The notes beneath the pieces are model-generated. The model had not been told where the DNA came from. It saw only the letters and a program-made list of their open reading frames with translations, and made no database searches. A program made the translations under genes and the position numbers. Source: Pelomonas cellulosilytica (lineage in GTDB: Bacteria; Pseudomonadota; Gammaproteobacteria; Burkholderiales; Burkholderiaceae_C). From it: a DNA stretch of 64,000 bases. Numbering within the stretch: position 1 is the first letter of the stretch; each line of letters begins with the position of its first letter. Below, one piece after another: positions 1 to 8,498 of the stretch. The stretch spans positions 1-64,000 of the forward strand of contig NZ_JAJTWU010000011.1 in NCBI RefSeq assembly GCF_021353265.1. Reading direction: 5' to 3'.

Positions 1-1
1 G

Positions 2-34
2 TTCGACCAACTGGGCCTGCCCCGCCTCTCATGA
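2..34 (+). CDS. C-terminal tail of an upstream gene (partial)
   Basis: An open frame enters from the left edge and ends at a TGA at 32-34, giving a tail that reads FDQLGLPRLS. It is on the same strand as the next gene and is followed by strong stem-loops, which fits the end of a coding region. Ten residues are too few to name a family, and the frame could be open by chance. Confidence 0.3.
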   Translation, partial: FDQLGLPRLS

Positions 35-82
35 CCTCAAACTCTCGAACCGCCTGGTGCGGACCCGCATGCCAGGTGGTGT

Positions 83-119
83 GGCAGGGGTGCCTCCTTC
101 GTTGGAGGCCCCCTATGCC
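83..119 (+). other. Long stem-loop upstream of the SPFH gene
   Basis: GGCA-GGGG-T-GCCTCC on the left pairs with GGAGGC-CCCC-TA-TGCC on the right around a TTCGTT loop, giving about 14 base pairs with small bulges. It lies between the putative upstream stop (34) and the ATG at 196. There is no T tract, so it is not a classical terminator. It could be a 3' mRNA end structure or a leader element. Confidence 0.45.
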
Positions 120-125
120 GATCCG

Positions 126-145
126 GCGCCGCCCTTATGCGGCGC
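126..145 (+). other. Second GC-rich stem-loop in the leader
   Basis: GCGCCGC and GCGGCGC form a 7-bp perfect stem with a 6-nt loop, about 50 nt before the ATG of the SPFH gene. It directly follows the larger hairpin at 83-119. No T tract follows. Its function is unknown. Confidence 0.35.
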
Positions 146-195
146 TGATGCCCTGCCCAGCACAGTGAAGCCCTCCTTCACCACCTGTGCTTCGC

Positions 196-2250
196 ATGAA
201 CGTCCTGTTCACCCTGATCGACAACCCCTGGTGGACGATGCTGGGGCTGCTCGCTGTCCTGGCCCTGGTTTTCTATCAGCGTCTGCTGCGCCTGTTCGGA
301 TTCATCGTCGTACCGGACGACTGCATCGGTACCGTCACGAAGAAGTTCGTGCTGTTAGGTCCCCACAAGGAGCTGCCGCCCGGACGCATCGTGGCCTTGT
401 ACGGCGAGGCTGGCCTGCAGGCCGACACGCTGGCGCCCGGCCTCCACGTCGGTTTGTGGCCCTGGCAGTACGACGTCGAACTCGTGAAGTTCACGGTGGT
501 GCCGGACGACGCGATCGGCATCGTCGAAGCCTGTGACGGGCTGCCGCTGCCCGATGGCCGCGTGCTGGCGCGCCATGTCGATTGCGACAACTTCCAGGAC
601 GCCCGCGCCTTTCTCGCCGCCGGCGAGCGCGGCCTGCAGATGAGCGTCGTGCCGCCCGGTGCCTGGCGCGTCAACACGCTGCTGTTCACCGTGCGACTGG
701 AACGCATGACCGTCATCGAGCCCGGCAAGATCGGCATCGTCGAGGCGCGGGACGGTCGGCCGCTGGCCGGTGGCCGCGTCATCGGCCGCACGGTGGCCTG
801 CGACAGCTTCCAGGATGCCCGCGCCTTCATGGCCGGCGGCGGTGAGCGCGGCCCGCAGATGAGCGTCATTCCCCAGGGCAAGTACCGCATCAACCCCAGC
901 CTGTTCAAGGTCGTGCAGGTGCCGGTGACGGACGTGCCCGACAACCAGGTCGGCATCGTCACGACGCGCGAAGGCGCGCCGCTGCCCACCGGCGAGATCG
1001 CCGGCCCCGAGGTGCCCGGCCACAACTTGTTCCAGGACCCGCAGGCCTTCGTCAATGCCGGCGGCACCAAAGGTCTGCAGGAGCAGGTGCTGCTGGCCGG
1101 CCGCTACTTCATCAACCCGATGTTCGCGACCGTCGAGATCATCGCGATGACGGAGGTGCCGATCGCGTCGGTAGGCGTCGTCGTCGCCTTCGTCGGCAAG
1201 GCCGGCGTGGACGTGACGGGAGAGGGCTTCCGCCATGCCAACATGGTCCGCAAGGGCGAGAAGGGCGTGTGGGTGGACGTGCTCGACCCCGGAAAATACG
1301 CCATCAACACCTACACGCACAAGGTGCGCATCGTGCCGACGGCCAACGTCGTGCTGAACTGGGCCACCGGCAAGACGGAGGCGCACAAGCTGGATGCCAA
1401 CCTCTCGACCATCACCGTGCGCTCGGCGGACGGCTTCACGTTCAACCTGGACGTGAGCCAGATCATCCACATCCCGCGCAACGACGCACCCAAGGTCATC
1501 GCGCGCTTCGGCAGCATGGAGGCGCTCGTCACGCAGGTGCTGGAGCCCACCATCGGTAACTACTTCCGCAACGCCGCACAGAACTCGGACGTCATCGACT
1601 TCCTGAAGAAACGCAGCGAGCGCCAGGCCGAAGCCAAGGCCGCCATCGCTTCGGCGCTGAAGGCGTACGACGTGGGCGCGGTGGAGACGCTGATCGGCGA
1701 CATCGTGCCGCCGGCCGAGTTGATGAAGACGTTGACCGACCGCAAGCTCGCCGAGCAGGAGAAGGTCACGTTCACGACGCAGATGGAAGCGCAGGGTGTG
1801 CGCCAGCAGCTGGAGCAGGCCACGGCGCTGGCGCGCACGCAGGCCCAGGTGGTGGACGCCGAGCGCAAGGTGGCGATGGCCGAGTTCAACGCCCAGGCTG
1901 CGGTGAAGACGGCCGACGGCGCGGCGCGTTCCAAGAAGATCACGGCCGAGGCCGACGCCGAGGTCACGCGCGTCACGGGCCAGGCCGAGGCGGGCCGGAC
2001 GCTGGCCATCGGCGAGGCCGAAGCCGCCGTCATCCGCCAGAAGATCGACTCGATGGAATCGGGTAACTACGCCATCGTGCAGGTCGCGCAGGCGCTGGCG
2101 GGCGCAGGGGTGAACCTGGTGCCGGACGTCATGGTCGGCGGTGCGAGCGCAGGGCAGGGCGGCACGCTAGTGGACGTGCTTCTGGCAGGGCTCGTGAAGG
2201 ACAGGCTGGCGAAGCCCGAGCCGGCGCGACTCGAGGTGGCCAGCTCCTAA
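196..2250 (+). CDS. SPFH/band-7 (flotillin-like) membrane protein
   Basis: This 684-residue protein has one N-terminal membrane segment (about residues 12-32), a series of beta-rich repeat units, an SPFH-like core (about 380-520), and a long Ala/Glu-rich coiled coil (about 530-620). It ends in a hydrophobic Gly/Ala-rich tail. SPFH proteins form oligomeric scaffolds that organise membrane microdomains or bind proteases. At least four to five units of about 70 residues recur before the core (about 38-99, 101-168, 173-241, 246-314, 320-378), each with VPDxxxGIV-like and PGxYxINP-like ends. A GTG at 187 in the same frame is an alternative start. The gene is followed 12 nt later by a sensor kinase, so co-transcription is likely. 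The exact role is not shown by the sequence. Confidence 0.85.
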   Translation: MNVLFTLIDNPWWTMLGLLAVLALVFYQRLLRLFGFIVVPDDCIGTVTKKFVLLGPHKELPPGRIVALYGEAGLQADTLAPGLHVGLWPWQYDVELVKFTVVPDDAIGIVEACDGLPLPDGRVLARHVDCDNFQDARAFLAAGERGLQMSVVPPGAWRVNTLLFTVRLERMTVIEPGKIGIVEARDGRPLAGGRVIGRTVACDSFQDARAFMAGGGERGPQMSVIPQGKYRINPSLFKVVQVPVTDVPDNQVGIVTTREGAPLPTGEIAGPEVPGHNLFQDPQAFVNAGGTKGLQEQVLLAGRYFINPMFATVEIIAMTEVPIASVGVVVAFVGKAGVDVTGEGFRHANMVRKGEKGVWVDVLDPGKYAINTYTHKVRIVPTANVVLNWATGKTEAHKLDANLSTITVRSADGFTFNLDVSQIIHIPRNDAPKVIARFGSMEALVTQVLEPTIGNYFRNAAQNSDVIDFLKKRSERQAEAKAAIASALKAYDVGAVETLIGDIVPPAELMKTLTDRKLAEQEKVTFTTQMEAQGVRQQLEQATALARTQAQVVDAERKVAMAEFNAQAAVKTADGAARSKKITAEADAEVTRVTGQAEAGRTLAIGEAEAAVIRQKIDSMESGNYAIVQVAQALAGAGVNLVPDVMVGGASAGQGGTLVDVLLAGLVKDRLAKPEPARLEVASS

Positions 2251-2262
2251 ACTCCGACGCCC

Positions 2263-3546
2263 ATGATCCCCCGCCCCATCGTCCAGTTCCTGCCCTGGAT
2301 CGCTACCGGCTCGCTGATGGCGCTGGCCTGGGTAGGCTGGAAGCTCCGCATGGCCTGGGCCGGCCTGCGTGCCGCTCAGCGGGCGGCCCAGCTCGAGCGT
2401 GCGCTGCGCGAGTTCGGCGACCTGATGCGCGATGCCGACCGCCCCGAAGTCCATGCGCACGAACTACTGCAGGCCCTGACCCAGCTGGCGGGACTGCCCG
2501 CGGCCGCTTTGCTGCGGCCCGGCTGCGGCACGCGCGACATTGTCATCGGCGACCCCGATGCGAACGCCATCGCCGGTCTGCAGCTGTGCGCCGACGGCGG
2601 TCGGGCGCTGGGGCCGGGCACGGCGCACCATGCCGGCGAGCCCGACCTCTACCTGCCCCTGCGAGGGCGGGATGCCTGCTACGGCGCCGTCACGCTGCGC
2701 GGCCTTGGCGACCTTGTTCTGCCGCCCGACCTGCTGGCCCATGCCCAGGCGCTGTGCGACCAGATGGGCCTGGCGCTGCAGCGTCGATGCGTTCAGGACG
2801 AAGCCCGCCAGGCCGGCGAGCTGGCCGAGACGCAGACCACGCGAAACGCGATGCTGGCCGCCATCTCGCACGACTACCGCACGCCGTTAGCCACCATCAT
2901 GGGCTCGGCCTCGGCGCTGCAGACGCAGGGCGACCGGTTGAGCGCCGCGCAGCGCCAGGAGCTGGCCGGCCGCATCGTGGACGAGACGGCGCGCCTCGTG
3001 CGGCTGACCGACAACACGTTGCAACTCGCACGGCTGGGCGCGCCGGGCGTGGCGCTGCGCTGCGACTGGGAGTCGGCCGAGGAGATCGTCGGCGCGGCGC
3101 TGCGGCGCGTGCGCCGCCGGCCCGATGGCGGCCGCGTGAAGGCGCGCGTGGCGGACGACCTGCCGCTGCTGTGGTGTGATGCAGCCCTGATGTCTCAGCT
3201 GCTCGACAACCTCATCGACAACGCCCTGAAGTACAGCCCCGCCGACGCGCCGGTAGAGGTGGTCGCGCGCCGCATCGGCGGTGACGCGCTGCTGGCCGTG
3301 CGCGACCGCGGCCCGGGCATCGAGCCGGCCTGGCGCGAGCGCGTGTTCGATGCCTTCCAGCGCGGCGACCTGGCCACCTTCTCGCAGCGCCCGCCCGGCG
3401 CCGGCGTGGGCCTGGCCGTGTGCCGGGCGATTGCGCTGGCCCACGATGGTGGCCTGGATCTGCGCCCACGCGGCCATGGCGGCTGCAGCTTCGAACTGTG
3501 GCTGCCATTGCGCGCGGCCCCCGAACTGCAGGAAGCGCCGGCATGA
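2263..3546 (+). CDS. KdpD-like sensor histidine kinase
   Basis: This 427-residue kinase has one N-terminal membrane segment (about 6-30), a GAF-like region (about 60-175) and a HisKA domain whose box ISHDYRTPLATI places the phospho-acceptor at His203. The HATPase_c domain shows the N box (LLDNLIDNALKYS), the G1 box (RDRGPGIEP) and the G2 box (GAGVGLAV). The H box and core resemble the C-terminal half of KdpD, but the KdpD N-terminal and Usp domains and the four-helix membrane bundle are absent. Its stop overlaps the response-regulator start by 4 nt (ATGA), so the two are translationally coupled. No kdpFABC pump genes are in the window. The signal could be membrane or osmotic state, given the SPFH and MscS neighbours, but that is inferred. 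Confidence 0.88.
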   Translation: MIPRPIVQFLPWIATGSLMALAWVGWKLRMAWAGLRAAQRAAQLERALREFGDLMRDADRPEVHAHELLQALTQLAGLPAAALLRPGCGTRDIVIGDPDANAIAGLQLCADGGRALGPGTAHHAGEPDLYLPLRGRDACYGAVTLRGLGDLVLPPDLLAHAQALCDQMGLALQRRCVQDEARQAGELAETQTTRNAMLAAISHDYRTPLATIMGSASALQTQGDRLSAAQRQELAGRIVDETARLVRLTDNTLQLARLGAPGVALRCDWESAEEIVGAALRRVRRRPDGGRVKARVADDLPLLWCDAALMSQLLDNLIDNALKYSPADAPVEVVARRIGGDALLAVRDRGPGIEPAWRERVFDAFQRGDLATFSQRPPGAGVGLAVCRAIALAHDGGLDLRPRGHGGCSFELWLPLRAAPELQEAPA

Positions 3547-4229
3547 GGCTGCTGCTCGTCGAGGACGACCGCGAGTTGCGTGTGACGCTGCGCGAGGCCC
3601 TGGCCGTGGAAGGCTACGAGGTGCTGACCGCCGCCAGCCTCGCCGATGCGATGGCGCAGCTTGCGCATGCCGGCCCGCTGGATGCCGTGCTGCTGGACCT
3701 GGGCCTGCCTGACGGTGATGGCGAAGACCTGCTGCGTGCGTTGCGCCGCGAGAGGTCCACGCCGCTCATCGTCATCTCCGCGCGGCAGGTGGAGGGACAC
3801 AAGATCCGCCTTCTCGATGCCGGCGCCGACGACTACCTCGTCAAGCCTTTCGGCATCGGCGAGCTGCTGGCGCGTCTGCGCGTGGCGCTGCGGCATCGCG
3901 GCACGGTGGCGCAGCCGGCGCTGACGCACTACCGCCGCGCCGGCCTGGAGGTGGACCTGGCCTCCCACCGCGTGCGCCGCGACGGCGCCGATGTGCGCTT
4001 GACGCCGACCGAGTTCAAGCTGCTGGCCCGCCTCGTGCGGCAGGCCGGCCAGGTTGTCACCCACCGCCGGCTGCTGGCCGACGTGTGGGGGCCGGACGCG
4101 ACTGAGCAGACGCACTACCTGCGCCTGTACATGGCGCAGCTGCGCGCCAAGTTGGAGGCCGACCCGGGCGAGCCCAGCGTGCTGCTGACTGAGCCGGGTG
4201 TCGGCTACCGCATCGCCGAACCGAAATGA
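3543..4229 (+). CDS. KdpE-like OmpR-family response regulator
   Basis: This 228-residue protein has a receiver domain (1-115) with phospho-acceptor Asp52 in LLDLGLPDGDG and the conserved Lys in DYLVKPFGIGELLARL. A C-terminal winged-helix DNA-binding domain follows (about 130-228, with LTPTEFKLL and PGVGYRI). The KPFGIGEL stretch is typical of KdpE-like regulators. The ATG at 3543 overlaps the kinase stop and gives the normal family length, so the longer upstream extension is rejected. It is the cognate partner of the kinase at 2263. Target genes are unknown; the MscS-like gene begins 82 nt downstream and may be one. Confidence 0.9.
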   Translation: MRLLLVEDDRELRVTLREALAVEGYEVLTAASLADAMAQLAHAGPLDAVLLDLGLPDGDGEDLLRALRRERSTPLIVISARQVEGHKIRLLDAGADDYLVKPFGIGELLARLRVALRHRGTVAQPALTHYRRAGLEVDLASHRVRRDGADVRLTPTEFKLLARLVRQAGQVVTHRRLLADVWGPDATEQTHYLRLYMAQLRAKLEADPGEPSVLLTEPGVGYRIAEPK

Positions 4230-4311
4230 CCGCCGGCGCGCTGGTCGACCCGGGCCGGGCCTGCTAGCCTGCCTGGCGCCGCGCGTGGCGGCTCGGGAGG
4301 CGGAGCAGGCG

Positions 4312-5907
4312 ATGCGAATCCGTTGGTGGTGGCCGATGCTGGCTTGGTGTGTCGCGCAGGCGGCCTGGGCCGACGAGGCGGCGCTGATGCTGAACCAGCG
4401 CAAGATCGTTACGCTGCGTGCGACGCTCAAGGGGCAGTCGCCGCAGGAGCGCGTGGACGCAGCGCGGCAGGCGGTTGACGCCGCGGTGGCGACAGCGGGG
4501 GCCGACCGGGTCGAGCTGCAGGCGTTGCCCGGTGAGCCACCGACCGTACGGCTGCTCGTCAACGGCACGGCTGTGTTCCATCTCGTGCCGGAAGACCTCG
4601 GCGGAGCGCAGGCGGCGTCGTTGCTGGGCGTGGCTGCGCAGGATGCGGAGCGACGGCTGCGGCAGGCCCTGGCCGAGGCGCGTGAGGCGCGGGACCCGCG
4701 GGCCTGGGCCGTGGGGCTGGGTGTCACGCTGGTGACCACGGCCGCAGCGGCGGGTGCTCTGTGGGGGCTGGCCGCCTTGCGACGTCGCGTATTGCGCCGC
4801 CTGTTCCTGTGGCTCAGCCATGACGGAGCGCCGGCGACGCGGCCGTGGTGGCAGGTGTCGGGCGAGCATGCCATAGCGCTGCTGCGGGGGCTGGCGGGCC
4901 TGGCGAGCTGGGGTGTCGCGCTGGTGGTGCTGGACCTGTGGGCCAGCTTCGTGCTGCGCCAGTTCGCCGTCACACGTGTGTGGGGCGAGCGGGCGGGCAA
5001 CTGGTTGCTGTCGCTGCTGCTGGATCTGCTCCAGGCGTCCGCCGCCGCCGTGCCGGGGCTCGTGACGGCGGCGCTCATCTTCCTCGTCGCCCGCGCCGTG
5101 CTGCGCGTCGTGCACGCGGTGCTGGAACGCGTGCAGCGCGGCGAGCTGAGCCTTGCCGGGCTGGACGCGGACACCGCCAGGCCTACGTCGCGGCTGGCCG
5201 GGCTGGTCATCTGGCTTTTCGCGCTGGCGATGGCCTACCCCTACCTGCCCGGCGCCAGCAGCGAGGCCTTCAAGGGGGTCACCGTGCTGGCAGGGCTGAT
5301 GGTGTCGCTGGGGGCGTCGGGCGTCGTCGGACAGCTGATGGCCGGGCTGTCGCTGATGTATTCGCGGGCGCTGCGCGTGGGCGAGTACGTGCGCATCGGT
5401 GAGATGGAGGGCACGGTCACCTCGCTGGGCATGTTCGCCACCAAGCTGCACACCGGCCTCGGCGAGGAGGTGAGCCTGCCCAACGCCGTGGTCTTCGGCC
5501 AGTCCATCCGCAACTTCTCCCGGCTGGTGCAGGACGATGGCCAGTACGTGCTGCACACCGCCGTCACCATCGGCTACACCACGCCGTGGCGGCAGGTGCA
5601 CGCGATGCTGCTGGAGGCGGCGCGGCGCACGCCAGGTGTGTTGGAGGCACCGGCGCCGTATGTCGTGCAGACGGCGCTGAGCGACTTCTACGTCGAGTAC
5701 CGGCTCTGCGCTCAGGGCAGCCGTGCCGTGCCGCAGCGCCGGGCGGAGGCGATGAGCCAGCTGCACGGCCACATCCAGGACGTCTTCAACGAGAACGGCG
5801 TGCAAATCATGTCGCCGCACTACCTGGGTGACCCGCCCGAGGCGCAGGTGGTACCGGCCGGGCCGTGGTTCACGCCGTCCGCCGGCCCGATGCCGCCGCG
5901 GCGCTGA
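4312..5907 (+). CDS. MscS-family mechanosensitive ion channel
   Basis: This 531-residue protein begins with a signal peptide (MRIRWWWPMLAWCVAQAAWA). A periplasmic segment follows, then four to five membrane helices (from about residue 140), and the MscS pore and beta domain near residues 320-400, with VSLGASGVVGQL in the pore helix and LPNAVVFGQSIRNFSR in the beta domain. The family opens under membrane tension to release solutes on hypo-osmotic shock. The protein is longer than E. coli MscS (286 residues) and resembles extended MscS-like channels. The ATG at 4312 was chosen because it starts the signal peptide and is preceded by a GGGAGG-rich stretch. The upstream in-frame start would sit inside the regulator gene. 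It meets the minus-strand GST gene with a 3-nt gap. Confidence 0.9.
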   Translation: MRIRWWWPMLAWCVAQAAWADEAALMLNQRKIVTLRATLKGQSPQERVDAARQAVDAAVATAGADRVELQALPGEPPTVRLLVNGTAVFHLVPEDLGGAQAASLLGVAAQDAERRLRQALAEAREARDPRAWAVGLGVTLVTTAAAAGALWGLAALRRRVLRRLFLWLSHDGAPATRPWWQVSGEHAIALLRGLAGLASWGVALVVLDLWASFVLRQFAVTRVWGERAGNWLLSLLLDLLQASAAAVPGLVTAALIFLVARAVLRVVHAVLERVQRGELSLAGLDADTARPTSRLAGLVIWLFALAMAYPYLPGASSEAFKGVTVLAGLMVSLGASGVVGQLMAGLSLMYSRALRVGEYVRIGEMEGTVTSLGMFATKLHTGLGEEVSLPNAVVFGQSIRNFSRLVQDDGQYVLHTAVTIGYTTPWRQVHAMLLEAARRTPGVLEAPAPYVVQTALSDFYVEYRLCAQGSRAVPQRRAEAMSQLHGHIQDVFNENGVQIMSPHYLGDPPEAQVVPAGPWFTPSAGPMPPRR

Positions 5908-5910
5908 GGT

Positions 5911-6603
5911 TCAGCGCTGGGCTAGCTGCCGCTGGCCGAACAGCACCTCACGCGAGCCGGCGTCGGTCAGCGGCCGCCGCGCGTCGGCCAGCACCTCCAG
6001 CCCGCGCTGCACGGCAGGGCGGCGGGCGATCTCGTCGAACCAGCCTTTGAGGTGCGGGTAGTCGGCCATCGTCACGCCCTGGTTCTTCCACGATCGCAGC
6101 CACGGGAAGACAGCGATGTCAGCGATGCTGTAGTCGCGCCCGCCGAGGTAGGGCACGTGCGCCAGCCGCTTGTTGATGACGCCGTACAGCCGCTTCGCCT
6201 CGTTCGTGTAACGCTCGATCGCGTAGGGCAGCTTCTCGGGGGCATAGACGCGGAAGTGATGCGCCTGGCCCAGCATCGGACCCACGCTGGCCATCTGGAA
6301 CATCAGCCACTGCAGCACCTCGTACTTGCCTGCCACGTCAGCCGGCAGCAGCCGGGCGGTCTTGCCGGCCAGGTAGAGCAGGATCGCGCCGCTCTCGAAT
6401 AGCGAAAGCGGTTGGCCCCCCGGTCCGTCGGGGTCGGTGAGCGCCGGAATCTTGTTGTTGGGGCTGATGGCGAGGAAATCCGGGGCGAATTGCTCGCCCG
6501 CACCGATGTTGACGGGGTGCACCCGGTAGGCGAGGCCGCACTCCTCCAGCATGATGTGCACCTTGTGCCCGTTCGGGGTGGGCCATGAATACACTTCGAT
6601 CAT
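5911..6603 (-). CDS. yfcG: Glutathione S-transferase family protein, YfcG-like
   Basis: This 230-residue protein has an N-terminal thioredoxin fold with the PTPNGHKVHIMLEE segment, the NNKIPAL cis-proline region and the ESGAILLYL glutathione-binding segment. An all-helical C-terminal domain follows. These segments closely match the YfcG/GstN group, which acts as a glutathione-dependent disulfide reductase and lacks a catalytic cysteine. It would act in the cytosol in thiol or oxidative-stress chemistry. It is a single gene facing the MscS gene and divergent from the unknown gene at 6644. The symbol is assigned by similarity of recognised segments and could also fit a close paralog such as YghU. 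Confidence 0.87.
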   Translation of the reverse strand: MIEVYSWPTPNGHKVHIMLEECGLAYRVHPVNIGAGEQFAPDFLAISPNNKIPALTDPDGPGGQPLSLFESGAILLYLAGKTARLLPADVAGKYEVLQWLMFQMASVGPMLGQAHHFRVYAPEKLPYAIERYTNEAKRLYGVINKRLAHVPYLGGRDYSIADIAVFPWLRSWKNQGVTMADYPHLKGWFDEIARRPAVQRGLEVLADARRPLTDAGSREVLFGQRQLAQR

Positions 6604-6643
6604 TCGGTGCCTCCATCAGCAATCAGCTGGATTCTCACGACTC

Positions 6644-7384
6644 ATGGTGGTAAAGCAAGTCAAGCACTGGCTCGTGACCCGGGCCAACGCCGCCCGTTGG
6701 CGCCCGATCCTGGATTGGGCCGAGGCGCGCGGCGCGGAGTTCGCGCAAAGCCGCGACGGGACGGGCTTCGTCATCGAGCAGCCCAAGGCCGTGCCCGGCC
6801 CATTGCGCGTCGAGTGGGGGCAGTCTCAGCGCAGCTACCTGCAAGGCACCGAGTTGCGCATGCGCTGCGAGATGAACCTGCACCCGGATCTGCAGCTGAT
6901 GGTCGTCTGCCGCGACCTGATGGAAGACCTGGAGCGCGCCGTTTTCGAGGCCTATACCGACACGCTCAAGACGCGCATCGACACCGATGCGCCCGAGGAG
7001 ATGCGTTGGCTGGTGATGTTCCCGAAGTTCGATAGCGCGGCTTCGCAGCTCGTGCGTCAGCGCTACGGCGTTATCGGCGTGACGCGCGATCTGGCTCGTT
7101 CATGGATCGACAGCGAGTTGGGCGAGGCGCTTGCGCAGGCTAGCCAGGACCTGCTGCCCGAGGGCCATCCCTTCGTGCTGATGTGCATGCGCGGCAACCT
7201 CTACCTGCGCGCCGGCATGACCGAAGCCCAGCTCGATAAGGTGCAGGGCCTCGTGCGGCTGCTGGAGCTCGCCGCGCGCGAGGCGCGGCGCGTGGACGGC
7301 CGGCTGTCCGAGAGCGGCGGCGCCTGGCCCACGACGACGTCCATCGCCTGGACGCACACCTCGCCGCACTCCGACGACGTCTGA
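6644..7384 (+). CDS. Hypothetical protein
   Basis: This 246-residue protein is of a family I do not recognise. There is no signal peptide or membrane segment; the sequence is mixed alpha/beta with a basic N-terminus (MVVKQVKHWLVTR) and a long helical middle. Codon use matches the neighbours, with strong GC bias at third positions, so it is likely a real gene. The ATG at 6644 leaves 40 nt to the divergent GST start. In-frame starts further upstream would lie inside the GST gene. It ends 19 nt before the convergent esterase gene. No function is proposed. Confidence 0.75.
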   Translation: MVVKQVKHWLVTRANAARWRPILDWAEARGAEFAQSRDGTGFVIEQPKAVPGPLRVEWGQSQRSYLQGTELRMRCEMNLHPDLQLMVVCRDLMEDLERAVFEAYTDTLKTRIDTDAPEEMRWLVMFPKFDSAASQLVRQRYGVIGVTRDLARSWIDSELGEALAQASQDLLPEGHPFVLMCMRGNLYLRAGMTEAQLDKVQGLVRLLELAAREARRVDGRLSESGGAWPTTTSIAWTHTSPHSDDV

Positions 7385-7403
7385 CGCCGCCGCGCGCGGG
7401 GCA

Positions 7404-8324
7404 TCAACGGAACAGCTGCTGCGCGAAGTAGTACAGGTTCTCGGCCCAGCTGTCGCCGTCGTGGCCGTATTCGTCCACGTGCCAGACGTGCGCGACGCCA
7501 TGGGCCTTCAGATGCCGGTGCACGGCCTGCGAGACGCTGATGAGGCCATCCTTGCGCCCGCAGGACAGGTAGACGAAGGCGGGTTGTCGGCCCAGCGAAC
7601 CTTCCGGGTCGGCCAGCAGCTCGGCCGCGGGCTTGGTGTTCGGTGCGGACGAGAAGCCGCCGAGCCAGGCAAAGGTGTCCAGGTGGCCCAGGCCGAAATT
7701 CAGCGACTGGCCGCCGCCCATCGACAGCCCGGCCAGCGCACGATGCTTTCGATCGGTCTCGGTCGGATAGGACGCCTGCACGGCCGGGATGAGGGACTCC
7801 AGCAGGTCGCGCTCGAACTTCGCGAAGCCGGCCGCGTTCTCCGCGGTGAAGACGCGGTCCGCCGGCGGCGCCCGGTCGTCCGCGAGCGCGCGGCCGTTGG
7901 GGAAGACGACGATCATCGGCTGCACCTTGCCGTCGGCCAGCAGGTTGTCCAGCACGATCGGGGCGCGCACGTATCCGGTCCATTCATGCGGGTTGCCGCC
8001 GATGCCGTGCAGCAGATAGAGCACCGGGTACTTGCGGTCGCGCGAGTAGCCGGGCGGCAGATAGACCAGGGCCTCGCGCCGCGTGCCGGTGACAACCGAG
8101 TCGTAGCCCATCGTTTCCGGCCTGCCGTGGCTGATGCCGCTGCGCTCGTCGCGGAAGCCGGCGGGTGGCGGCGGGAAGTGGCGTACGTCGTCAGCGGCGA
8201 GCTCGATGGTCCGCGCGAAGTTGGCGCGGGCCCGGTCGGGCGTGACCTGCTCCTGTGCAAGGGCGGCGGAGACCATTCCCAGGCCGGCCAGCAGCCAGGC
8301 GGAGCCGATGAGGATGCGTTTCAT
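7404..8324 (-). CDS. Secreted esterase, enterochelin/feruloyl esterase-like alpha/beta hydrolase
   Basis: This 306-residue protein has a cleavable signal peptide (about residues 1-23, ending in AALAQ). An esterase-D/CE1 type alpha/beta-hydrolase fold follows, with the oxyanion region VLYLLHGIGGN, the nucleophile elbow GLSMGGGQS and a late His in VDEYGHDGDSW. Such enzymes hydrolyse acyl or feruloyl esters on carbohydrates, or siderophore esters, in the periplasm or outside the cell. The ATG at 8324 was chosen because it starts the signal peptide; a longer in-frame extension adds 26 non-signal residues. It stands alone between convergent and divergent genes. The substrate cannot be told from sequence. 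Confidence 0.85.
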   Translation of the reverse strand: MKRILIGSAWLLAGLGMVSAALAQEQVTPDRARANFARTIELAADDVRHFPPPPAGFRDERSGISHGRPETMGYDSVVTGTRREALVYLPPGYSRDRKYPVLYLLHGIGGNPHEWTGYVRAPIVLDNLLADGKVQPMIVVFPNGRALADDRAPPADRVFTAENAAGFAKFERDLLESLIPAVQASYPTETDRKHRALAGLSMGGGQSLNFGLGHLDTFAWLGGFSSAPNTKPAAELLADPEGSLGRQPAFVYLSCGRKDGLISVSQAVHRHLKAHGVAHVWHVDEYGHDGDSWAENLYYFAQQLFR

Positions 8325-8498
8325 GAGGCGATGGCCGGCTGTCGGCCTGGGTTGAAAGCGGCGATTCTGTGCCGGCAGCGCCGAGGAGCGTTCCAGGGTC
8401 ATTGCCGGGGCGGGGTCGGCCTTGGGAGCCGACGGCCCATGCTAGAGTGAAACGCGTTGTTGCAATCTTTCACTTCCACCGTACGAGCTTCGCAGCCG

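Noticed and set aside
2263-4229. Calling the pair kdpD and kdpE
   Set aside because: The kinase lacks the KdpD N-terminal, Usp and four-helix regions, and no potassium pump genes are near; only similarity is claimed.
3195-5210. A long open frame on the minus strand across the kinase, regulator and channel genes
   Set aside because: It is the antisense shadow of high-GC genes with recognised domains on the plus strand; its product is Ser/Arg/Ala-rich with no recognisable domain.
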